Assembly: GCF_020091405.1 (NCBI RefSeq) | Contig: NZ_CP081903.1 | Span: 1,116,001 to 1,180,000, forward strand | Direction of reading: 5' to 3' | DNA from: Bacteroides cellulosilyticus | GTDB taxonomy: Bacteria > Bacteroidota > Bacteroidia > Bacteroidales > Bacteroidaceae | DNA: 64,000 bases | In this document: piece after piece, positions 17,398 to 26,248 of the stretch | Layout of the letters: each line of letters starts with the position of its first letter | Numbering within the stretch: position 1 is the stretch's first letter | Notes under the pieces: generated by a model | What the model was told of the DNA's origin: nothing | Databases searched by the model: none | What the model saw: only the letters and a program-made list of their open reading frames with translations | Program-made: the position numbers and the translations under genes

Positions 17398-19194
17398 TTA
17401 TTTATAATTCGGGTTCTGTATCAGTCCTTGATTGACAAGCAATGCAGAAGCAGGCAACGGATACCACTCATATTTACGATCACGCTTGGCGGGATAAAGT
17501 TGACCATTGTCCGTGGCACGTCCGAAGAACCACCACTGTCCTTGCGTGAATTTGTCGAAGCGACGCAGGTCTGTACGGCGGCGGCGACCTTCATTCAGGA
17601 ACTCAACACCCCACTGGCTCAACATCCAGTCCATATCGAAGGCGGTGAAGCCACGCCCCGGTTTGTCTTTCACGTCTGCCCAGTCGCCGGCACTGAAGTA
17701 ACGTTTACGTACTTCGTTCACCAATTCCTTGGCCTTGTCGGCTTGTCCGGCACGCATTTCACACTCTGCCAGCATATAATACACTTCGCTCAGGCGGAAT
17801 TCCACCTCGTCGATGTTCTGGAAGTCGATGGCTGCGGAAGTAGGATATACCGGATACTTCACCAGACGAAGGCCGGAGTTCGTCTCTCCCCAACGCGGTG
17901 ACATGACGGTTTCCAAATTGCGTCCCAGATTCATGAACGTACCTACCTGATCCACATACGCCAGGTCTTGTCCGTCACGGTCGGCATCGGCTTTCAAAGG
18001 CTCACCTTTACCATAGTTAGCTTTTATGGCACCTTTCAGGAAGATACCGCTGTAGCCGTTCTTTTTGTCATAGCTATAATTCTTTTTACGGATGTCGCGG
18101 TCGTCGAAGCGTTCGTAGACTGCGCCCAGTTTGTCACCGTAAGCCGCATCGAGGAAGCAGGTAGCTCCCTGTGTACCTCCCAGTTCATTCACCGTTCCCG
18201 CATTGTCATACGAAGGAACCAGACAAGTACAGTTCCAACCGCTCTGGCTGTAAGTACCTCCGAAATAGTCCCAGATATTATAAGGGTAGAAAGTCATGCG
18301 CATCCATCCCATATTCAGTTTACCGTCTTCGCAGGCAAAAGCCATGATGACTTCGGGACACTCGGTATTATTGATAGAGTAAATATCACGGTAATCCTTT
18401 GCCAATTCATAGTTACCATATTTACCACTGATTATTTCACGGCACAATTCGGCACATTCGGTATAATGGTTTTCTTTGATGAACACTTCGGCATTCAGCA
18501 ACAGGCGGGCCTTGATCATACGGTTCACGGCCTTGTTCATGCGGTTCACCTGATTTTCGACCATTCCTTCGTAGCAATCATCCAGCTCGGTAGCAATGAA
18601 GTTATAAATCTTCTTGCAACTTGTATCGAAGTCCGGATCGGCAGTGGGTGGCAATTCACCGTCTACTGTGGCCGGTTCAATATTCAGCGGCAATGCACCA
18701 CCCCAGATTTCGAAGATATTGTAATAAGCCCAGGCACGGAGTGTACGTACTTCGCCTTCATAAGCTTTCAGTTTCTCATCGGTCATCTTCAGGTCGGCAG
18801 AAGTTAACCTCCCCATATCAGCCAATAAAGTGTTACACAGGCCGATAGTGGTCCATGCATTCTCCCAGGCACTGCGGATAATCTTGGCATCGGGAGTCCA
18901 GTTCTGGATGGAGAAGATGAACTTTTCACCCTCATCATATCCCCACTGACCGCCATTCCATACACGCCAGGTCACCTGATCGGCAGGAAATTCCTGCATG
19001 TACCAGAAGTATTCGGCATAACTGGTAGCCCCTGTGGAGTAGATGGTAGCTACCGCACTCTTCACACTATTCTCGTCCTGATAATAGACGCCGGAGTCTA
19101 CACGGTCGAACACTTCTTCCGTAAGGTCGAAGCAACCGCTCAATGAACAACCCAGAATGATTGCCAACAGACATTTATATTTCAGATATTTCAT
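17398..19194 (-). CDS. SusD/RagB-like surface glycan-binding lipoprotein
   Basis: The lipoprotein signal (LLAIILGCSLSGC, Cys at about 21) is followed by FDLTEEVFDRVD, the usual opening of mature SusD-like proteins. The SusD alpha-helical scaffold of TPR-like helices is visible (ALRAWAYYNIFEIWGGALPL is the conserved 'R-A-W-x-Y-x-x-x-x-x-G-x-P' region). The C-terminus ends in the family's 'WYPLPASALLVNQGLIQNPNYK' type; only the first part need be matched. It binds glycan at the cell surface and caps the SusC transporter. It follows SusC by 35 bases and is co-transcribed with it. Length (598 residues) is normal. Co-occurring GH13 and GH97 genes suggest an alpha-glucan ligand. Confidence 0.95.
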   Translation of the reverse strand: MKYLKYKCLLAIILGCSLSGCFDLTEEVFDRVDSGVYYQDENSVKSAVATIYSTGATSYAEYFWYMQEFPADQVTWRVWNGGQWGYDEGEKFIFSIQNWTPDAKIIRSAWENAWTTIGLCNTLLADMGRLTSADLKMTDEKLKAYEGEVRTLRAWAYYNIFEIWGGALPLNIEPATVDGELPPTADPDFDTSCKKIYNFIATELDDCYEGMVENQVNRMNKAVNRMIKARLLLNAEVFIKENHYTECAELCREIISGKYGNYELAKDYRDIYSINNTECPEVIMAFACEDGKLNMGWMRMTFYPYNIWDYFGGTYSQSGWNCTCLVPSYDNAGTVNELGGTQGATCFLDAAYGDKLGAVYERFDDRDIRKKNYSYDKKNGYSGIFLKGAIKANYGKGEPLKADADRDGQDLAYVDQVGTFMNLGRNLETVMSPRWGETNSGLRLVKYPVYPTSAAIDFQNIDEVEFRLSEVYYMLAECEMRAGQADKAKELVNEVRKRYFSAGDWADVKDKPGRGFTAFDMDWMLSQWGVEFLNEGRRRRTDLRRFDKFTQGQWWFFGRATDNGQLYPAKRDRKYEWYPLPASALLVNQGLIQNPNYK

Positions 19195-19229
19195 AATTCT
19201 TTTCTGTATTAATGATTAAAACGATAGCC

Positions 19230-22208
19230 TTATTTGAAACGGATATTCAAGCCTACGCTCAACTGGGTAGCCGAAGGATAGGCGCTGTTTGTATCTACAC
19301 CCGGAGTCAGTCCGTTGATGGCAACGGCTGAGGGATCGTTACCGGAATAACCGGTCAGCGTAAACAGATTCTTAGCTGTCAGATAAACTCTCATACCCTT
19401 GATGAACTTGTTTTCTTTCGGGGTGATGGTATATCCCAGAGTCAGGTTATCCAGTTTAAAGTAATCGCCCTTTTCAAGGAAGAAGGAAGAGATCACACCG
19501 CCACCGGTTGTAATATCCGCATCTTTTCCATAAGCATCGCGCAGCACATTGTCCGTACCGCAACCTTTCAGCCCCATTCCGTAACGACGCATATTGAAGA
19601 TCTCAAAACCGAAAGCACCGTTGAACATCAGGCTCAGGTCGAAATTCTTATAACGGATCGTGTTGCTCCAGGAGAGATAAGAGGTCGGCGTACCATTGCC
19701 TATATAGCGTTTGTACTTCACATCCGCCTTGGACACGGGAACCTTTTCGCCTTCATCGGTATAAATCATCATATCACCATTCTCTACACCGGCATACTCA
19801 TAGCCATAGAACTGGCCGATCTTGCTGCCCTCTTCCACACGGAAGAAGTATTCGCTGGTACCTACGCCCGGTTTCTGATACAGTTCCACATAAGAAGCTT
19901 TGTACAGGCTGTTGGAGAGTTTATCCAGTTTTGTAGTACCGTAAGAGTAGTTGATGCCGGATGTCCATTCTACGGGAGTTCCTTTGAAAACGTCGCCTTC
20001 CAGAGACACTTCGATACCACGGTTCACAGTGGTTCCTACGTTTACCAGAATTGTAGAGTAGATGTAGGGAGGCTGTGGAGCCGTATAGTTGTAAAGCAAG
20101 TCGCGTGACTGGCGGTCAAACCATTCGACAGAACCGCGCAACCTGTTCCACAAGGCAAAGTCAACACCAATGTTCATACTGACACTCTTCTCCCAGCCCA
20201 GTTTGGAGTTGGCATTCACCGAAGGGGCATAACCTGTTACCCAGGCACCATCCATCAGATAGGTATCCGTAACATTCAGCTGGGCATTTTTATGAGAGCC
20301 GTAAGTGGCCAATGACTGATAGCAATCGAAGTCCGAACGACCTGTCACACCATAAGAGACACGGGGCTTCAAACTCTGGACGACGTTTTGATGGTCTTTC
20401 AGGAAACCCATATTCGCCATTTCCCAGGCAAGGGAAAGAGACGGGAAAGCGCCCCATTTATGATCTGCACCGAATTTGGTAGAGCCTTCGTAACGGATAG
20501 AAGCGGAAGCAATCAACAGATTCTTCCAGTTATAGTTAACACGTCCGAAGACACCGATCAGTTTGGCAAGAGATTTACCGGTACCCATGCTTGCTTTTCC
20601 TTTGGCAAGATAAGAACCGCTTCCAAGGTTATTCCAGAGAATATCATCGAAATTGAAGTCACTGTTTCCGGCTTGCAGGCGTTCCCAGGTGGTTTGCTCG
20701 TAGTTGTAGCCTACCATTGCCTTGAAGTTGTGGTCACCCAGATCCAGCGAGTAGTTACCCAACCACTCCAGGCGGGAAGTGTACCATTTCTGGTAAGTCA
20801 CTTCTGCACGTCCGTTATAACCGTTCCAGTATGATTCACCGGCGGTGGAAGGGGTATAATAGTGCTGTTTCAGATCGTTGTAGTGCAAAGAGTAGCTCAA
20901 TGAAGTATTCAGCATTTGCTTTTCCGAACGGATCAGGTTGACTTTTACCTCAGCAGTACCCAACAGGTAAACGCGCTGCCCGTTATTGTCGATCTCTTTC
21001 AGTTCCTGCACCGGATTGCGTGCTCCGGTAGGAGAAGTAGGCTGGAAGTAAGTTCCGTCCTCGTTATACAAAGGCATGGTAGGGTTCATGCTCAGGGCAG
21101 TATCGAACATACCGTCGTTGCCCCATACTTCATTCACGCGACGGGCGTTGAGTGAACCGTTCAGTTCTACGATTCCATCCATCATACGCTGGTTCAGGAC
21201 AAAGCGTCCGCCAAATTCTTCGCGGCTGCTGTTCAGATCGAGACCGGTTGCTTTCTTATAATTGAAAGAAGCGCCATAATATCCGTTCTTGGTACTGCCG
21301 TCGATAGAAAGATATTGGTTGTTATCATACGAGAAGTCGCGCAGCAACAGGTCGTACCAATCAGTAGAATACCCATAGTCCGTTGCACGGCGGGAACGAC
21401 GGAATTCGTCTGCGCTCAAGATATCCGGGCCACTCTTTGCCAGGTTCACACCGAACCAGCTGTCGTAAGTCACTTGGGCGCGTCCGGCTTCTCCGGCTCC
21501 CTTACGGGTAGTAATCAGGATTACACCATTGGCACCACGTGTTCCGTAGATAGCGGCGGAAGCGGCATCTTTCAGTACGGTCATCGACTCAATGTCCTGT
21601 GCTGCCAGGTTGCGGATATCGCCACCTGCCACACCATCAATTACCACTAACGGGTCATTGGATGCCGAAATAGAGGTTGCACCACGAATCTGAAGGGAGG
21701 AACTTGCATTCGGATTGGCTGCCGCCGTATTGTTTACGGTCAAACCGGCTACTTTACCGGTCAGCATCTCCATCGGATTGTTCATGGAACCTTGCAGGAA
21801 CTTCGATCTGTCTACCTGCACAATGGAACTGGAAAGTTCTTTCTTGCTCAATGAACCGTAGCCCACTACCACAACTTCATCCAGTGCCTGAGCGTCTTCC
21901 GACAGCACTACATTGATTTCTTTGCGTCCGCTACAGGGGATTTCTTGTGTTTTGTAGCCAATAAAGGAGAAAACAAGGACGGAAGAAGGTTTCACTCCCG
22001 ACAAAGTATAGTTACCGTCAATATCGGTAATGATACCATTAGTCGTACCTTTCACGGTTACGTTGGCACCGATTACAGTTTCGCCCGTGGTATCCGTTAC
22101 TTTTCCTTTCACGGTTAAATCCTGGGCAAAGGATGCCACTGCAAAAAGTAATCCGGCCATAAGAAGAAGAGACCGGCACAAACATAACTTTGTTCTTTTT
22201 ACATTCAT
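19230..22208 (-). CDS. SusC-like TonB-dependent outer-membrane transporter
   Basis: The start at 22208 gives the signal peptide (MNVKRTKLCLCRSLLLMAGL, ending ASFAQ); an upstream in-frame start at 22265 adds an unlikely leader. The order is a CarboxypepD_reg-like domain (VKGKVTDTTGETVIGANVTV), the TonB-box region (DEVVVVGYG), a plug domain (SMNNPMEMLTGKVAGLTVNN, then IRGATSISASNDPLVVIDG), and a 22-strand barrel ending SVGLNIRFK with terminal Phe-Arg-Phe-type residues. At 992 residues it is full length. There is no FecR-type N-terminal extension, so sigma/anti-sigma control is not expected; the SusR-like regulator upstream is the likely controller. It imports maltooligosaccharides, by inference from its partners. 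Confidence 0.95.
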   Translation of the reverse strand: MNVKRTKLCLCRSLLLMAGLLFAVASFAQDLTVKGKVTDTTGETVIGANVTVKGTTNGIITDIDGNYTLSGVKPSSVLVFSFIGYKTQEIPCSGRKEINVVLSEDAQALDEVVVVGYGSLSKKELSSSIVQVDRSKFLQGSMNNPMEMLTGKVAGLTVNNTAAANPNASSSLQIRGATSISASNDPLVVIDGVAGGDIRNLAAQDIESMTVLKDAASAAIYGTRGANGVILITTRKGAGEAGRAQVTYDSWFGVNLAKSGPDILSADEFRRSRRATDYGYSTDWYDLLLRDFSYDNNQYLSIDGSTKNGYYGASFNYKKATGLDLNSSREEFGGRFVLNQRMMDGIVELNGSLNARRVNEVWGNDGMFDTALSMNPTMPLYNEDGTYFQPTSPTGARNPVQELKEIDNNGQRVYLLGTAEVKVNLIRSEKQMLNTSLSYSLHYNDLKQHYYTPSTAGESYWNGYNGRAEVTYQKWYTSRLEWLGNYSLDLGDHNFKAMVGYNYEQTTWERLQAGNSDFNFDDILWNNLGSGSYLAKGKASMGTGKSLAKLIGVFGRVNYNWKNLLIASASIRYEGSTKFGADHKWGAFPSLSLAWEMANMGFLKDHQNVVQSLKPRVSYGVTGRSDFDCYQSLATYGSHKNAQLNVTDTYLMDGAWVTGYAPSVNANSKLGWEKSVSMNIGVDFALWNRLRGSVEWFDRQSRDLLYNYTAPQPPYIYSTILVNVGTTVNRGIEVSLEGDVFKGTPVEWTSGINYSYGTTKLDKLSNSLYKASYVELYQKPGVGTSEYFFRVEEGSKIGQFYGYEYAGVENGDMMIYTDEGEKVPVSKADVKYKRYIGNGTPTSYLSWSNTIRYKNFDLSLMFNGAFGFEIFNMRRYGMGLKGCGTDNVLRDAYGKDADITTGGGVISSFFLEKGDYFKLDNLTLGYTITPKENKFIKGMRVYLTAKNLFTLTGYSGNDPSAVAINGLTPGVDTNSAYPSATQLSVGLNIRFK

Positions 22209-22404
22209 ACTATTAGTTTTTAGATTAGCAATCATTCTGTTCACCTCCACAGGTTGAGGCGACAATGCAAATGTCTGTAAAAAGAAGGGGGAAGAAAAAG
22301 AGGACTAAAGAAAATCTAGATTAACAAAAGAATCAAAATATTATATATCAGTAAGATAAAGCAAATAAAGGGCGTTAAAAAACTAAATGAAAACAAAGAA
22401 AGCT

Positions 22405-24060
22405 CTAACCAGCAAAAGACCCAATCTTCATCACCTCTTCTTCAAAATTATCACGGCAAAGAGAGCGATTCTTCAATTTGGAACGGTAGGTATAAATAGT
22501 AGTAATGGAATAACGCAGGAAACCTGCAATCTTGGCACTGTCCGTAATTCCCAAACGAATTAAGGCGAATATACGAAGCTCTGTTGTCAGCCGTTCATCC
22601 TGTTTAGGAATAATTCTTTCTTCTTCCGGCAACAGCTCATTAAAGCGTTTCACAAAATCAGGGAAGATACTAAGGAATGAATTATCGAAGTTCTGATAGA
22701 ATTCTTTCAGCTCCTCATCGATGAAACGGGAGGATTTCAACGTTTTGTAGAGTTCCTCCACCTTTCCCGAAGCAGCCTGTTTGTTAAGCATCCGGCGGTA
22801 TCCCTCCAACTTATCAATGTATGTGGAGCACAACCCCATAAACCGGCCGACATACTCCTCCTTAATATGATTAGCCTCCGTCAGTGAGTTATTCGTTTCG
22901 TGCTGTCTCTGATTTACTTCGATCAATCTTTCATTCAGAAGTTTCAGCTCTTCATTCATAGCCAGCAAATCCTGTCGCGCACGGGCCAGCTTCTTCACCT
23001 GACGAATTACATACCACACCGCACATGCCAGAAACAGCGTCAGTAAACTGGTAACAACCAGGAAGATCTGTAACACCTGCTGATGCTTCTGTTTCTCCAC
23101 CTGATAGGCATGGTCTATGACCGGGAGCATCCTTGAAGCCTGCACATTCCGGAGACGGGCATTGTAGAAATTGGCATCTTCCATACTGCGCTTCATATAA
23201 ACATCCGCCCGTTGCAATTGTCCCTCTTCATATAGCAGTTCCGCCAATGCACGCAAGGAATTATTCTCTTTCACCACACCACGAATATCAGCAATCGCGC
23301 TCTTTATCAAGTACTCTTTTTGCTTTTCCCGCTGTCCCGTACTCTGATAGATAAAAGCTAGAATAGAAGTCACCACTGCATAATCCCGTGTATCCGGTGA
23401 AAGCTTTTGCTGATAGGCTTCCAACATTTCAATGGCTTCCTCTCCTCTTCCTTGTTGCAGAAGTTCGGGAGTATAAGCTATGACATACTGATAAGACCCC
23501 TCTTCTACCATCTGCAATACAGAGTCGCGGTAGGTATACAGGTTATTCAGATATTCGATCTGATATTCGTCGTCCATCGCATACTCTGCATGATAGAGAT
23601 AAATATCCTCAAAAGTGATGTAATATTCAATGAGTTGTTCTCTGGAAAGTTGCTTGCTATCTATAGACTTCAACAAGGCCACGCCTTCTGCATACAGACC
23701 TGTCTTTCCCAGGATGCTTGCCTTCTTCAGTTTGGCTTCATCCAGCCAATCTTGATTGTTGTGCTGAAGGGCAATCTCGATATTGCGATTGATATAATGT
23801 CTTGCTGAATCGCAAATATACGCTTCATATTCATCAAAAAGTTGTTGATTGATTTGGTATTCCTCGGAAGGAGAAGTACTCTTACGAGTCCGGAAATATT
23901 CTTTGATCTGATCAATGCGTTTCAGTCTGGCTTGCTCGTATTGAACGGTGTTTTCAATTGTCCTGTCCAGAACCACCAGTAAAGAATCTATTTTCTCCTG
24001 CGCTTGCAGAAGGCAACAGAACAGCAAAGAGATTACAAAAAGCAGGTACCGGTTTTTCAT
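22405..24060 (-). CDS. SusR-like membrane-spanning transcriptional regulator (DUF6377 type)
   Basis: A signal or anchor segment (MKNRYLLFVISLLFCCLLQAQ) precedes a periplasmic helical region of TPR type (about 25-330). One transmembrane helix follows at about 335-356 (IFLVVTSLLTLFLACAVWYVI), then a coiled coil and a cytoplasmic domain. The C-terminal helix-turn-helix reads LRIFALIRLGITDSAKIAGF and YSITTIYTYRSKLKNRSL, the pattern of the SusR/DUF6377 family. SusR senses maltose-type sugars and activates starch-utilisation genes; the same role here is inferred from the SusC/SusD, GH13 and GH97 genes immediately downstream. Unlike the classical sus locus, the regulator is on the same strand as its presumed targets, about 200 bases upstream of SusC. 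Confidence 0.82.
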   Translation of the reverse strand: MKNRYLLFVISLLFCCLLQAQEKIDSLLVVLDRTIENTVQYEQARLKRIDQIKEYFRTRKSTSPSEEYQINQQLFDEYEAYICDSARHYINRNIEIALQHNNQDWLDEAKLKKASILGKTGLYAEGVALLKSIDSKQLSREQLIEYYITFEDIYLYHAEYAMDDEYQIEYLNNLYTYRDSVLQMVEEGSYQYVIAYTPELLQQGRGEEAIEMLEAYQQKLSPDTRDYAVVTSILAFIYQSTGQREKQKEYLIKSAIADIRGVVKENNSLRALAELLYEEGQLQRADVYMKRSMEDANFYNARLRNVQASRMLPVIDHAYQVEKQKHQQVLQIFLVVTSLLTLFLACAVWYVIRQVKKLARARQDLLAMNEELKLLNERLIEVNQRQHETNNSLTEANHIKEEYVGRFMGLCSTYIDKLEGYRRMLNKQAASGKVEELYKTLKSSRFIDEELKEFYQNFDNSFLSIFPDFVKRFNELLPEEERIIPKQDERLTTELRIFALIRLGITDSAKIAGFLRYSITTIYTYRSKLKNRSLCRDNFEEEVMKIGSFAG

Positions 24061-24162
24061 GCTTACAAACGTTTACGAACAGGACAAAGATATAAAATCC
24101 TACTATAATAACCATCTTACCGGTTCGTTTTTAATAAATCGCCTCAGCTTTGAAGAGTATAT

Positions 24163-24197
24163 ATGCATAAAAGGGACGCTGCATCTCGCGGCGTCCC
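24163..24197 (-). terminator. Terminator downstream of the sigma/anti-sigma pair
   Basis: On the minus strand GGGACGC (24197-24191) pairs with GCGTCCC (24179-24173) and is followed by TTTTAT. It lies about 140 bases past the anti-sigma gene stop, just upstream of the SusR-like gene. Confidence 0.65.
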
Positions 24198-24335
24198 ATC
24201 TATCTTAGTTAGTTTTTATAAGAATTTGAGAGAATTGAAACTTCACAGCCTCAATTTGTTGTTTTAATAAAGCACACTAACTATATTTATGTTTAAAGCA
24301 AATGAAAATGTTATTCTTAAAAGCAAATGAAAACG

Positions 24336-24824
24336 TTACTTCTTCAGTTCCACCTTCTTGTCTACCCGTTGCAGACTATCCAGAATCTGTTGTTCGTGGG
24401 TAATCGTCACGTCTCCCGAAAGAGCTACCGAAGGTGTGGTAATTTGTTTGCCTATCGTATCGGCTGCGGCCACTTCTTTTACATCACTATAGAATGAATG
24501 CTGCATCACATTCCCTAATGAAAGTACCACTGCCACTACTGCGGCGGCCTTGAACAGCGGAACGAAGCGTGCGGTAAGCGTCAAGCGTTTTGCCTTTACC
24601 ACCGGAGTCTCCACTTCTGCAAGCACACGGGCGTCGAAATCTGCTCCCAACCCCACTTCTTGTTGCAGTTGCTGATATACGAACAAGTCTTTGTAGCGAA
24701 GCAAATGCTCCGGAACGTCGCTTCCGTTAAAGAAAGCACGCAATTGCGCTTCTTCCTCAAGGGAAGTCTCACACTGCCAGTAGCGTTCTAAAAGTTGTTC
24801 TATATATTTACAGTCCATAACCAT
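24336..24824 (-). CDS. Probable anti-sigma factor partner of the ECF sigma factor
   Basis: The product has 162 residues. The cytoplasmic N-terminal part starts MDCKYIEQLLERYWQCETSL and contains helices like anti-sigma N-terminal domains, including EHLLRYKDLFVYQQLQ. A transmembrane segment is present at about residues 89-108 (LFKAAAVVAVVLSLGNVM), followed by a short periplasmic tail. The gene starts inside the end of the upstream sigma gene (17-base overlap), so the two are translationally coupled. No zinc-binding HxxxCxxC motif is seen. The anti-sigma role is inferred from position and topology, not from a recognised domain. Confidence 0.65.
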   Translation of the reverse strand: MVMDCKYIEQLLERYWQCETSLEEEAQLRAFFNGSDVPEHLLRYKDLFVYQQLQQEVGLGADFDARVLAEVETPVVKAKRLTLTARFVPLFKAAAVVAVVLSLGNVMQHSFYSDVKEVAAADTIGKQITTPSVALSGDVTITHEQQILDSLQRVDKKVELKK

Positions 24825-25317
24825 CTATATCTAAATACCGTTGTTTTACTTTTTGCCTCGCCCTGAAGAGGTTCACTTTTACCTGTTCCTCCGTCAAATG
24901 CAGGACGACCGCGATTTCTTTATAACTCTTACCCTCTATATCCCGAAGCTGCATGATCAGCCTTTGTTTATCGGGGAGTTCATTGACCAGACGATGGATG
25001 AGTGTCATTTGCTCTTTATCCACCAAGTGATCGTAAGGGTTGGATGCTCCGGAAGTCTGTTCCATTTCAGGTGTCAGTTCCACGGTCTGAGCGTCTTTTC
25101 TTTCGCTACGGTCTATTGCCAGATTCTTTGCCACTGTCAGGCAATAAGCCTCGATAGAACCGAATTTCGTCCACTCATCACGTTTGTTCCAGACTCTTAT
25201 CAGCGTTTCCTGCACAACGTCTTCTGCCTCTGCTCTGTCGAAAGTAATCCGGAGAGCCAACCGAAAGAGTTTGTCTTTCAGAGGGAGAATGTCATTCCGA
25301 AAACTGATTTCTTGCAT
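24808..25317 (-). CDS. ECF-type RNA polymerase sigma factor
   Basis: The 169-residue protein contains region 2 (ITFDRAEAEDVVQETLIRVW is the conserved 2.2-2.4 segment) and region 4 (LPDKQRLIMQLRDIEGKSYK and EIAVVLHLTEEQVKVNLFRA, with the helix-turn-helix). No extra domain is present. It overlaps the putative anti-sigma gene. No SusC/FecA-type receptor with a signalling extension lies next to it, so its stimulus is not evident. The SusC at 19230 has no such extension and is probably unrelated in control. Confidence 0.92.
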   Translation of the reverse strand: MQEISFRNDILPLKDKLFRLALRITFDRAEAEDVVQETLIRVWNKRDEWTKFGSIEAYCLTVAKNLAIDRSERKDAQTVELTPEMEQTSGASNPYDHLVDKEQMTLIHRLVNELPDKQRLIMQLRDIEGKSYKEIAVVLHLTEEQVKVNLFRARQKVKQRYLDIDGYGL

Positions 25318-25378
25318 CTCTATTAATAATGACGGTTAAGTATATGGAAAGTTACAGTTGATCACTACTTTTTTTGAA

Positions 25379-26152
25379 TTATTTTTTGATGCGGGTTCCG
25401 CTATTCTCGTTAATTGCTGACGCTAAGGTAATTACCACTTCAGTTACTCCCGCATTCAAAGCTTCAAAAGAATTCTCCAGCTTGGGTATCATACCTCCTT
25501 GAATAACACCGTCCGCTACGTATTGTTTGAATTCGGCAGGAGTGATCTGGGGTATCACGCTATCGTCATCGTTCTCGTCACGAAGCACCCCCTTCTTCTC
25601 AAAACAGAATACCAATGTCACATCGAACAAAGCAGCAAGGGCTTTTGCAGTCTCTCCTGCAATAGTATCGGCATTTGTATTCAGCAGATTGCCTGCACCG
25701 TCGTGCGTCAGCGGAGCCATAACGGGCACTACTCCTTTATGGATCAAATCACCCAGAAACTCTGCATTCACTTGCTTTACATCACCCACAAAGCCATAGT
25801 CAACGTCTTTCACCGGGCGCTTTACGGAACGGATCACATCCATATCCGCGCCTGTCAATCCCAGTGCATTGACACCACGCGCCTGAAGTCCGGCTACAAT
25901 ATTCTTGTTCACCAGCCCGCCGTACACCATCGTCACTACTTTCAGCGTTTCGGCATCCGTGATACGACGCCCGTTTACCATCTGACTTTCAATGCCCAGT
26001 CGGGCAGCCAATTTTGTGGCCGAACGGCCACCTCCGTGTACCAAGACTTTGTAGCCCTCGATAGCTGCAAAGTCATCCAACAACTTATGGAGGGTAGCTT
26101 CTTCCTCCACGATTTTGCCACCCACCTTTATTACTGTCAGTTTTTCTCTCAT
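25379..26152 (-). CDS. argB: Acetylglutamate (or succinylglutamate) kinase
   Basis: The product phosphorylates N-acylglutamate in arginine synthesis. The amino-acid-kinase fold is clear: VIKVGGKIVEE (phosphate loop Lys), VLVHGGGRSATKLA (substrate loop), NTNADTIAGETAKAL, and GGMIPKLENS near the C-terminus. At 257 residues it has normal length. Bacteroides fragilis is known to use N-succinyl rather than N-acetyl intermediates in this pathway, so the natural substrate may be N-succinylglutamate; this is recalled, not read here. The gene follows speA on the same strand across a gap filled by a 24-bp inverted repeat. Confidence 0.95.
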   Translation of the reverse strand: MREKLTVIKVGGKIVEEEATLHKLLDDFAAIEGYKVLVHGGGRSATKLAARLGIESQMVNGRRITDAETLKVVTMVYGGLVNKNIVAGLQARGVNALGLTGADMDVIRSVKRPVKDVDYGFVGDVKQVNAEFLGDLIHKGVVPVMAPLTHDGAGNLLNTNADTIAGETAKALAALFDVTLVFCFEKKGVLRDENDDDSVIPQITPAEFKQYVADGVIQGGMIPKLENSFEALNAGVTEVVITLASAINENSGTRIKK

Positions 26153-26166
26153 GGTTATAAGTTTTT

Positions 26167-26238
26167 AGCTACGAGCTACAAGCTACGAGTGGCTGCGCAA
26201 ACATGCTGCATAGTACTCGTAGCTTGTAGCTCGTAGCT
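26167..26238. repeat. Perfect 24-bp inverted repeat between speA and argB
   Basis: Bases 26167-26190 are the exact reverse complement of 26215-26238, with a 24-base spacer. Each arm is itself a 7-bp repeat (AGCTACG, AGCTACA, AGCTACG). No T-run follows on the minus strand, so a terminator role is uncertain. It occupies nearly the whole 96-base gap. Confidence 0.8.
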
Positions 26239-26248
26239 CGTAACTAAT

